Below are positions 1 through 5,815 of a stretch of DNA of 5,815 nucleotides, in pieces (position 1 is the stretch's first letter; every line of letters starts with the position of its first letter). The stretch covers positions 1-5,815 of the forward strand of contig CAYGJN010000135.1 of the NCBI GenBank assembly GCA_964350135.1, written 5' to 3'. The translations under genes were made by a program, and so were the position numbers. The notes below the pieces were generated by a model that did not search any database, was not told the DNA's origin, and saw only the letters and a list, made by a program, of their open reading frames with translations. Source of the stretch: CAYGJN01 sp964350135 (GTDB taxonomy: Bacteria > Bdellovibrionota > Bacteriovoracia > Bacteriovoracales > Bacteriovoracaceae).

Positions 1-30
1 CGACCCGACCCCAACCCCCCCCCACTAGTC
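1..30. other. C-rich contig-end sequence, probable artefact
   Basis: Of the first 25 bases, 18 are C, including a run of nine at 15-23, in a window that is otherwise strongly AT-rich. The frame of the downstream NFACT-R gene has a stop (TAA) at 40-42, and family-like sequence begins only just after it. The reverse complement of this end is G-rich, like the right end of the window, so each strand finishes in G-rich sequence at its 3' end. That symmetry fits poly-G read tails carried into an assembly better than biology. I treat it as untrustworthy sequence, not a feature of the genome. The exact inner boundary is uncertain and could lie anywhere from 25 to 42. Confidence 0.7.
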
Positions 31-42
31 AGTGACGTTTAA

Positions 43-183
43 TTTGAACATATTGAAAATGATCTTCTTAAATTGATGTTGATCTGAGAGTTTAAAAATA
101 AGCTCTTAGTTGATGATTTAAAGCTTGAAGGTGGTAATGATCGGTTTAAGTTTAAAGGTCTAACCATTAAGCTTAAAAAAGAT
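43..183 (+). pseudogene. Upstream in-frame part of the NFACT-R gene, broken by a TGA
   Basis: The frame of the NFACT-R gene stays open from 43 up to this gene's first ATG at 184, except for one TGA at 85-87. The peptide before the stop begins FEHIENDLLKL. After the stop it reads EFKNKLLVDDLKLEGG and then FKFKGLTIKLKKDM, joining straight onto MSHYQKRD. This is the kind of charged, helical sequence followed by a short beta-like stretch that lies between the N-terminal and NFACT-R parts of Rqc2/RqcH-like proteins. I infer that it belongs to the same protein. The stop is either a real inactivating mutation or, more likely this close to a degraded contig end, a sequencing or assembly error. An alternative repair is one base missing in the A run at 70-72 plus two missing in the GAGA at 86-89, which would give LLK-IDVDLR-EFKNKL with no stop. 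Confidence 0.5.
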
Positions 184-762
184 ATGAGTCATTATCAAAA
201 ACGGGATCTTATTTTTAAAAAAATTAAATCAATGGAAAAAATAATTCCCTTTCTAGAGGAGAGGCTGAGATTGGCCCGCTTGAATATTAATCCTCATGAA
301 GAAAAAGTATTTCAAAATACTCTTAAGGTCGTTGAGCCGATTTGGTTTAAAGAGGATGGGCAGGTTAAAAAGGCTCTTCCTGAAAAAGAAAAAGTTAGTT
401 TCAAAGTACATACTTTGGTTTCTGGTATTAAGTTTGCGATTGGAGAAAATGCTAAAGGCAATGATGAAATGCGAAATTCATGGGCAAAAAAAGAAGATAC
501 CTGGATTCACTTAGATGGAGTTAAGAGCTCGCATATTATTATAAAAATCGACAAGCTTACTATGTTAAGTAATGAAGAGTTGGAATCAATTGTTTCATTA
601 CTAAGAGATGTGTCAAAATACAATGGTTTTGAAATACCTATTTTGTATACTCAGGTAAAAAACCTCAAACCTTTAAAAGGTAAGCAAGGATCTGTAACTT
701 ATAAGAAAGAAAAATATTTAAAAATCATCTATAATCAGGAATGGGAAAAATTAATAAAATGA
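184..762 (+). CDS. NFACT-R (DUF814) domain protein, RqcH/Rqc2-like C-terminal part
   Basis: This encodes 192 residues with the hallmarks of the NFACT-R domain of the RqcH/Rqc2/NEMF family. Those proteins bind stalled large ribosomal subunits and tRNA in ribosome quality control; many bacterial copies are annotated as fibronectin-binding-like. Residues 1-35 are a charged helix (SHYQKRDLIFKKIKSMEKI) of coiled-coil type. The NFACT-R core follows at about residues 74-122: GIKFAIGENAKGNDEM, then KKEDTWIHLDG and SSHIIIK. These match the family pattern of a GRNxxxND-like segment, a D-x-W-x-H segment and a GSH-V/I-I/V-I segment. Residues 155-183 (YTQVKNLKPLKGKQGSVTY, then a lysine-rich strand) match the family's C-terminal Y-T-x-x-K-x-V-x-x-x-K-G-x-x-x-G-x-V motif. 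The N-terminal NFACT-N and HhH parts are not visible. The ATG at 184 has no good ribosome-binding site and the frame continues upstream, so this is probably an internal methionine. The protein is cytoplasmic and has no signal peptide. The stop overlaps the next gene's ATG. I leave the gene name blank because orthology to RqcH cannot be settled from this fragment. Confidence 0.83.
   Translation: MSHYQKRDLIFKKIKSMEKIIPFLEERLRLARLNINPHEEKVFQNTLKVVEPIWFKEDGQVKKALPEKEKVSFKVHTLVSGIKFAIGENAKGNDEMRNSWAKKEDTWIHLDGVKSSHIIIKIDKLTMLSNEELESIVSLLRDVSKYNGFEIPILYTQVKNLKPLKGKQGSVTYKKEKYLKIIYNQEWEKLIK
759..762 (+). promoter_or_regulatory. ATGA stop-start overlap coupling two genes
   Basis: The TGA stop of the NFACT-R gene (760-762) overlaps the ATG (759-761) of the secreted-protein gene. 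Such an overlap usually means one mRNA and translation by re-initiating ribosomes. The nearest Shine-Dalgarno-like bases are AGGA at 737-740 and GGGA at 743-746. Both are further from 759 than the usual 5-9 bases, which also fits coupling over independent initiation. Confidence 0.6.
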
Positions 763-1559
763 AAAAACTACTTCTAATCATTTTGCTCTTTGCAAATATT
801 GGACATGCCAATAGCGATGGAAAATCTTTTTTAAGTTCTTTTGATATTAGTTATTATTATCCTCAAAGACATGGACTCAAGGATTTATCTGTTGAGATCC
901 ATCTGATAGGACTTACTCAAAAATTAAACGACCAGCTTGTTTTTGGAAAACTTAAAGATGTTTATTATGAACTTTCATGGAAGTTTCCTGATAAAGTCAA
1001 AATAGATATTTTAGGAATGCCTAATGGTTTTACTGAGATCAAAAATCAACTCAAGCAAGATATTCTTTTAAGGCTAGATTTTATTGTGCCTTATCCACTT
1101 GAAACAAGACTTCGGGGTTACTCAATTGAGCTTAAAGAAGACAAAAATGGCTTTAGTCTTGTGTGTAAAGATCCTACGAATATGCAAGATGCTAATGAAG
1201 TTATTCTCGCCTTCTCTAAAGATAAAAAACTAGAAAGATTTGTAGTAAAAAGACCTATTGGACTAGAGTCCGCCAACCTTAAGATGAGTAAAAAGTCTTG
1301 GTCAAAAGGAAAACTTGTTTTGGATAAGTACATGGTTAGAAAGACTCATGGAGTTCAAACTATCCAGATGACTAGTGATATAAGTTACGAAACCAATGTA
1401 GGCATAGGACTTCCTGCTAAAATCAGCACATCTACAAAGCAGATTTTAACTCAGCCAGGGCTAAAGAAATCAGGTACTTACGAACGTGAAAACAAGAGTG
1501 AGCTTGTTTTTAGGAATTACAAGGTAAACACTGGGCTAAAGGGTATAGACTTTCCTTAA
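759..1559 (+). CDS. Secreted hypothetical protein, possibly LolA/LolB-like fold
   Basis: The 266-residue product starts with a textbook Sec signal peptide: MKK, a hydrophobic core (LLLIILLFANI) and a likely signal peptidase I site after GHA (residues 15-17). I chose the ATG at 759 because it gives this compact signal peptide and an ATGA overlap with the upstream stop. An in-frame ATG at 741 would add six residues (MGKINK) and is the alternative. The mature part alternates charged and hydrophobic residues in a beta-strand-like way. The segment YYELSWKFPDKVKIDILGMP recalls the substrate-binding strands of LolA/LolB-type proteins, as does the later YETNVGIGLPAKIS. This is resemblance by eye only; I do not recognise a named family. 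There is no lipobox, no C-terminal anchor and only one cysteine in the mature chain, so a soluble periplasmic protein is most likely. It lies directly behind an NFACT-R gene, probably in one operon, although the two products act in different compartments. Confidence 0.83.
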   Translation: MKKLLLIILLFANIGHANSDGKSFLSSFDISYYYPQRHGLKDLSVEIHLIGLTQKLNDQLVFGKLKDVYYELSWKFPDKVKIDILGMPNGFTEIKNQLKQDILLRLDFIVPYPLETRLRGYSIELKEDKNGFSLVCKDPTNMQDANEVILAFSKDKKLERFVVKRPIGLESANLKMSKKSWSKGKLVLDKYMVRKTHGVQTIQMTSDISYETNVGIGLPAKISTSTKQILTQPGLKKSGTYERENKSELVFRNYKVNTGLKGIDFP

Positions 1560-1655
1560 ATTCCAATAAGTTAGAAGAAGAAATTTGCTGTATTTTCTAC
1601 AATATCTAAAAGCAGTACTCGACCTTTATCTGCAATAATTTTAATCTATTAGACT
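1560..1655 (+). other. Intergenic gap, no convincing promoter or terminator
   Basis: These 96 AT-rich bases separate the secreted-protein gene from the giant lipoprotein gene. I see no strong hairpin followed by a T run. There is a TACAAT at 1598-1603 that would do as a -10 box and a TTGCTG at 1585-1590 that resembles a -35 box, but they are only 7 bases apart and cannot work as a pair. No purine-rich ribosome-binding site precedes the ATG at 1656; the bases just upstream read AATCTATTAGACT. Whether the lipoprotein gene has its own promoter or is read through from upstream cannot be decided from the sequence. Confidence 0.5.
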
Positions 1656-4600
1656 ATGAGATCTTTTAGTTTTCTATTTTTTGCGTTTTTGACCATGAGC
1701 TTTTTAAGTTCATGTATACAATCACCAGAAGATGTAGAGCAAGATCACAAGCTTACAAAAAACGAAGAGTTTGAAAAATTAAGCTGTGGGAAAATGAGTG
1801 CTGTTAGAGGATTTCTAAAGCATGACAATTTTATTTTAGCGTCTCAGTGCTTTGGATGGCATAGAAAGTTTCCAGATTTTCACAAATCAATTCAAGAAAT
1901 TGATTCATCGGCGTGGAATCATTTATTACTACCAATTGATGAATATTATTTTACAAACTTTGATGTTAGAGATTCATACTTAAAACATTTTACAGGTCTA
2001 GATAAAGAGGGATCTTTAGAAGACTTAGCAGTTGTATTAGATAGCTTTACTGATGAAAACTTAAATGATGTTAGCTTTAGAATTCTATCAGATGCAATTC
2101 AAGGTAAGCATTCAGTATTAGGCAAGGACGATTTAAAAAAAGCATTAGATCTTTTAACTGCAACACCAGAGAAACTCAAGATACTATCTCGCTTGATGTC
2201 TTCGATTAATAAAGCTTTGATTGGAGAAAATAAAAATATTCAATTAGAGTTTGCAACACTTTTAAAAGATAATGAGTTTAAAGATAAAAGAGTTGAATTC
2301 ATTGATGCAGTATTTAAAACTATTTCAACATCACATTTAACTGGACTTGATAAGGCCGTTCTAAAAACAATCTTTAATCATAGAGATGACGACGGAAAGG
2401 TTTGGCTGTTAAAATGGTTGAAAGAGGTAAAGAAAGACCCGGCTAGTTTTATAGAACTTTTAAATTATAGTATTAAATCACATCCAACAGCTTTTAAGGA
2501 TTTCGAAGGGTTAATTTCTTTAATGCCTAATATACCTTGTACGATCAATGGAGAGAGTAAGGGTTTTACGATTGATGTTGATGAAAAGCTAAGAGAGTAT
2601 GTCCAAGCGCTCAGTGAAAAAAGCTTAATAGATTTTCTAGACTATGCAAATGCAACCATTGTTGAAGCAAAGTACGCACAACAGTCTTGCGAGGTTGATA
2701 AGACCTATGCCAAGAAGAACATTAAACTTTATGAATTAATTTCTAATGTGATTGATCATCTTTCAAATGAGAAAATATATAGCTTTCTCTCTTATCTTCA
2801 TGGACGTCTTATAAGTGGAGAGGAAGTTTCAGGTGAAAAAAATACAACTTTTATTTTAGAGTTTCACAATGGTGAACTATATAGAAGGTTAAACGACTTA
2901 AACGATATCATCTTAAATAAACAAGAAAATAATTACTTTGTTGTACTCTTGAATATTCTCTCAGATTTTGAAGATAGTACTTTTGATGATCTTCAGGAAA
3001 TTGTTAACACACTTTTAGAAGATGATAATCTGGAAACTTTTTCTAGATTTGGAAAAGTCTGGCTAAGTCTTAAGAGAGGCGAGAAGGACATGTTTAATAA
3101 TCTTATAGATGTATATTATACTAAGAGAGTTGATTATATTGGTCTTTTTAAATTCTATGAAAAGTTTATCACTGACCTTGTAGAATTTGGGCCAAAGATT
3201 GGAGATAGACTAGCGGCCAATGATGCACAAAAAGAGAAAACGTTAAACTCAATCTTAGAACTATCTGATAAATTAAAGGGGCGAGCCGTTCTTTCTGATT
3301 TAAGAGGTCTGTTTTCTCGTGATGTTATTTTAAATATTATTAAAAACCTTGGGCAAGCAATTGATAAAGGTAGTAAAGCTAAGAAAAAGGAATATCTATT
3401 ACCAAATAACCTGCCACCTTTATCAGAGCTTCTGAAAGACAAAGCGGTTAATTGTTCATTAGATCCTGATGATGTTGAATGCGCTCAAGTACATCAATGC
3501 TATAGTTATATTGTTAAGCCAAAAAACAATTTATACTTTTTGTCCAAAAACTATCCTGATTATTGTTCAGGGTTAGAAAATGAGTATTTTGGGTTTAAAC
3601 TTTATCAATACCTTGCAGAAGTTAATAACATCTACAAAGAAACACATAAAGAAGACCTTGTAGTAAAAACAAGTGTTTTTTCTCCTGGCCTTTTGCATGA
3701 GGCCCAAAAGGGATTTGCAGCTCTTTTTCAGGGACAAGTTGGAAACACTAACTACTTTAAACTTTTAATTGAAAAACTAAGAGAGCATCTTTTTTACTTA
3801 CCATCTGAAAATGGTCAGCCAGGCCATTTGAGTCTTGTACAAGAAGCTTTAGAGTTTGCTGTCAAGATTGATACCTATATATCCTCTAAGATAGAAAAGT
3901 ATGTTTTCATGATTAAAACTAAAATGTTTGAACTCTCGGATATAGAGATTAGGCATTATACAGGGTTAAGCTCAGCAGTTCTAAATCACTATGTTGACTT
4001 TGACTGGAGCCCGCCAACTTACAAGGAAGAAAATGATTGTGCTAGCTCTTTTAGTACTCATTTTAGATTAGACCCGTGCCCTAGCAAAGAGATTATAAAA
4101 GCAAAGCTAAAGAGAATCTTTAATATTTTACAAAGAAGAGTGAAGGGTAAAAAGACTGCACTGGAGCTTCTTGTGGAGTCAATGCATCCCAAGCACGGAT
4201 TAGAGATTAAAACCACTGAGGGAGAGGGCGATAATAAAAAAAATATTACTATTAAGCATCCTATAACAATAGCGGAAACCTTTCTCTATATATATGACTC
4301 TAATAATGTGAAGTCTAAAATTAAATACTACACAGATAATGGCGAGTTTTTTGAAGAAGAAGTTTCAGATTCTATACAGACCGAGATAACCACAAGGGAT
4401 GTATCTTACTATGGGAATTACTTTGGATTATTTCATTTAAATGCGATTGTTCATACTCATGATTATGATAAAAGAGCCGCGAAAAACTTTGATCTGACAT
4501 CTACAGTTTCAGACTGTTTTAATAACTCTCTTTGTAATTTTATCTTTCCAATTAAAGTTCCGCCTCATGCAAAATATCTTTCAAAGAATGTTGTAACAAC

Positions 4601-5815
4601 ATTTCCATCATTACAAAGAGCTAGTGATTCTTATGAACATCGTGGAAATCTTTATTCCTATGATCGATTCATGAAAGGATTCTTTTCACCATTTGTGTTG
4701 AGTTCTCCAGATTCTGCTCAGTATAAAAAAACTTTAAAAAAACCAAATACAAAGTATCGAAAAGTTCATAACGGTGAGTTTGTACTTCAATTAAGTGAAC
4801 TATCTGCATTTAGTAATATTGGACGATTCCTAATGGATAGAGTTTCAAAAGACAAAATAGAGTTTGAAAACTTTATTTTTAGTGATGAATTTCAGAGGTT
4901 TGATAGGAAATTTTTAGGCTCAATGCCTCTTGATAGAGTGCAGGCAGGGCTACAGAGATTTCTTGATGAAAAAGCTGGGAAAAATGGTGGGCTTAACTTA
5001 CTTATTTCTGATGTGGTAGATTGGATAGATACTTTAAGTTATCAGCAATTAAGAACAGTTGAACAAGTCGTTGCTGATCTTTTAATAATCTCAAGTAGTC
5101 TTGGTCCAGATTCTCAAGATCTTCACTTTGCTGAATTTGGCAATGATTTTAAAGATAATAATTTAGTTGAGTTTGTTGAAAACTTACCAGAAATTCTTGA
5201 TTTATGGCTTAAGCTTCGAAAAAGCTGGAATCCTAATACAAAGTTTTATGATTTATTTAGTGAGCTTTCAGGGCCAATTAAGTTTATTAGAAACGGTTTA
5301 TCACAAGAGGTTCAAGCATTTGATATAAATTGTAGAGCAAAAAACTGTACTCTTTCAGATCTAAGATCTCGTAGACGCCTATTCTATGAATTTATAAATG
5401 AGAGTTTTAAAATCACTAAAATTCTTTCTACAAATAGTGATTATAACGGAATTAAAGTTTTAACTGAGTTAGTTAAAAAGGATCCAGGCATAGTTCAAGA
5501 TGTTGACCTCTTAGTTAGACGATTGAATAAATACCTTGAATCTATTAAAAAAGATTCTTCTGGTAAATATTCTAAGGCTCCATTGGGAATTTTTGCTGGA
5601 TTTCTTGAACATATTGCTCAGTCAAATGAGATTGAAACTCAAAAGTTTAGAGAATGGATTTATTCAACATCTCTTACGGAGATTAGCGGAAGTCCAAATC
5701 CTGAATTTAACAGACTAAGCAAACTCTTAAGAGTTTTAGTAAAAGAAGGAGATAAGGCAGGTATGTGTAGCCTTGCATCCGGCGTGGAGGGTGGGGGGGT
5801 GGGGGGGGGTGGGTG
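1656..5815 (+). CDS. Giant hypothetical lipoprotein, 3' end missing
   Basis: An uninterrupted frame of 1386 codons runs off the right edge. The start is fixed by an in-frame TAG at 1650-1652 with no other start codon between; the next ATG (1695) would destroy the signal peptide. Residues 1-20 form a type II signal peptide: MRSFSFLFF, then a hydrophobic stretch and the lipobox LSSC with the lipidated cysteine at residue 20. Residue 21 is Ile, not Asp, which under the E. coli rule predicts outer-membrane sorting. A short charged linker follows. The rest appears mostly alpha-helical and rich in Leu, Lys, Asp and Glu, with no transmembrane segment and no repeat I can align by eye. Residues about 809-845 are a basic helical stretch. 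About 849-960 looks more beta-rich and contains HTHDYD at 933-938. After Cys20 the cysteines are at 44, 65, 295, 345, 600, 609, 615, 637, 795, 808, 954, 960, 1226, 1231 and 1371, mostly in close pairs, as expected for a disulphide-bonded extracytoplasmic protein. I recognise no family. Large unclassified lipoproteins are common in predatory Bdellovibrionota. Residues after about 1375 are encoded by suspect G-rich sequence. Confidence 0.92.
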   Translation, partial: MRSFSFLFFAFLTMSFLSSCIQSPEDVEQDHKLTKNEEFEKLSCGKMSAVRGFLKHDNFILASQCFGWHRKFPDFHKSIQEIDSSAWNHLLLPIDEYYFTNFDVRDSYLKHFTGLDKEGSLEDLAVVLDSFTDENLNDVSFRILSDAIQGKHSVLGKDDLKKALDLLTATPEKLKILSRLMSSINKALIGENKNIQLEFATLLKDNEFKDKRVEFIDAVFKTISTSHLTGLDKAVLKTIFNHRDDDGKVWLLKWLKEVKKDPASFIELLNYSIKSHPTAFKDFEGLISLMPNIPCTINGESKGFTIDVDEKLREYVQALSEKSLIDFLDYANATIVEAKYAQQSCEVDKTYAKKNIKLYELISNVIDHLSNEKIYSFLSYLHGRLISGEEVSGEKNTTFILEFHNGELYRRLNDLNDIILNKQENNYFVVLLNILSDFEDSTFDDLQEIVNTLLEDDNLETFSRFGKVWLSLKRGEKDMFNNLIDVYYTKRVDYIGLFKFYEKFITDLVEFGPKIGDRLAANDAQKEKTLNSILELSDKLKGRAVLSDLRGLFSRDVILNIIKNLGQAIDKGSKAKKKEYLLPNNLPPLSELLKDKAVNCSLDPDDVECAQVHQCYSYIVKPKNNLYFLSKNYPDYCSGLENEYFGFKLYQYLAEVNNIYKETHKEDLVVKTSVFSPGLLHEAQKGFAALFQGQVGNTNYFKLLIEKLREHLFYLPSENGQPGHLSLVQEALEFAVKIDTYISSKIEKYVFMIKTKMFELSDIEIRHYTGLSSAVLNHYVDFDWSPPTYKEENDCASSFSTHFRLDPCPSKEIIKAKLKRIFNILQRRVKGKKTALELLVESMHPKHGLEIKTTEGEGDNKKNITIKHPITIAETFLYIYDSNNVKSKIKYYTDNGEFFEEEVSDSIQTEITTRDVSYYGNYFGLFHLNAIVHTHDYDKRAAKNFDLTSTVSDCFNNSLCNFIFPIKVPPHAKYLSKNVVTTFPSLQRASDSYEHRGNLYSYDRFMKGFFSPFVLSSPDSAQYKKTLKKPNTKYRKVHNGEFVLQLSELSAFSNIGRFLMDRVSKDKIEFENFIFSDEFQRFDRKFLGSMPLDRVQAGLQRFLDEKAGKNGGLNLLISDVVDWIDTLSYQQLRTVEQVVADLLIISSSLGPDSQDLHFAEFGNDFKDNNLVEFVENLPEILDLWLKLRKSWNPNTKFYDLFSELSGPIKFIRNGLSQEVQAFDINCRAKNCTLSDLRSRRRLFYEFINESFKITKILSTNSDYNGIKVLTELVKKDPGIVQDVDLLVRRLNKYLESIKKDSSGKYSKAPLGIFAGFLEHIAQSNEIETQKFREWIYSTSLTEISGSPNPEFNRLSKLLRVLVKEGDKAGMCSLASGVEGGGVGGGG
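5781..5815. other. G-rich contig-end sequence, probable artefact
   Basis: Of the last 35 bases, 28 are G, with runs of seven and nine, in a window that is otherwise AT-rich. In the lipoprotein frame it would encode a valine/glycine tail (GVEGGGVGGGG) quite unlike the preceding 1370 residues. It mirrors the C-rich left end. Poly-G read tails, typical of two-colour sequencing when signal is lost, are the simplest explanation. The true gene very probably continues past this point with different sequence. Confidence 0.72.

Noticed and set aside
296..514. Plus-strand open frame of 72 codons
   Set aside because: It is a second frame inside the NFACT-R gene; its lysine/leucine-rich translation has no family features, while the main frame matches NFACT-R motifs.
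1118..1333. Minus-strand open frame of 71 codons
   Set aside because: It is antisense to the secreted-protein gene, with serine/leucine-rich translation typical of the complement of an AT-rich coding strand; no start signals.
1588..1615. Imperfect inverted repeat CTGTATTTT / AAAAGCAG in the intergenic gap
   Set aside because: The stem is mismatched and weak and no T run follows, so I do not call a terminator between the second and third genes.
3155..3442. Minus-strand open frame of 95 codons
   Set aside because: It lies wholly inside the lipoprotein gene, whose frame is continuous and has a coherent lipoprotein-type protein sequence. The reverse frame has no ribosome-binding site or recognisable product and is a shadow.
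3689..3711. Inverted repeat CCTTTTG / CAAAAGG with a 9-base loop
   Set aside because: It resembles a short terminator stem but sits in the middle of the lipoprotein gene, has no T run after it and is only 7 base pairs; likely chance.
5358..5370. AGATCT repeated with one base between, forming a near-palindrome
   Set aside because: It is explained by codons for Asp-Leu-Arg-Ser in the lipoprotein; too short and isolated to be an operator or repeat.
5536..5718. Plus-strand open frame of 60 codons
   Set aside because: It overlaps the lipoprotein frame, which stays open throughout; leucine-rich shadow translation.
5781..5815. G-quadruplex, telomere-like end or glycine-rich protein tail
   Set aside because: The G runs are irregular, non-periodic and mirrored at the other contig end, which fits a sequencing artefact better than a biological structure.

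Overview
The window looks like a short metagenomic or low-coverage contig from an AT-rich Gram-negative bacterium. All three genes lie on the + strand. The low G+C, the preference for AGA and TTA codons, the very large extracytoplasmic lipoprotein and the wording of the NFACT-type protein resemble the Bacteriovorax/Halobacteriovorax side of the Bdellovibrionota (predatory bacteria). This placement comes from memory of such proteins, not from a search, and should be held loosely.

Layout: (1) Positions 1 to about 30 are C-rich sequence unlike the rest and probably artefactual. (2) Positions 43-762 hold the C-terminal part of an NFACT-R (DUF814, RqcH/Rqc2/NEMF-like) RNA-binding protein. Its apparent start at 184 is probably not the real N-terminus, because family-like sequence continues upstream in the same frame through one TGA at 85-87. 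(3) Positions 759-1559 encode a secreted protein of 266 residues whose ATG overlaps the previous stop codon (ATGA), so the two genes are very likely co-transcribed and translationally coupled. (4) Positions 1560-1655 are a 96-base non-coding gap. (5) From 1656 to the right edge runs one uninterrupted reading frame of 1386 codons. It encodes a giant lipoprotein with a clear signal peptide and lipobox (LSSC) and many closely paired cysteines, and it has no family I recognise. It lacks a stop codon in the window. (6) The last 35 bases are G-rich and mirror the C-rich left end, so the final residues of the lipoprotein should not be trusted.

Functionally, the NFACT-R protein points to ribosome-associated quality control or RNA binding in the cytoplasm. 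The second gene encodes an envelope protein, perhaps with a LolA/LolB-like lipid-binding fold (tentative). The third is an envelope-anchored protein of at least about 1370 residues. I see no mobile element, CRISPR array, tRNA or rRNA. The one clearly undescribed item is the giant lipoprotein.
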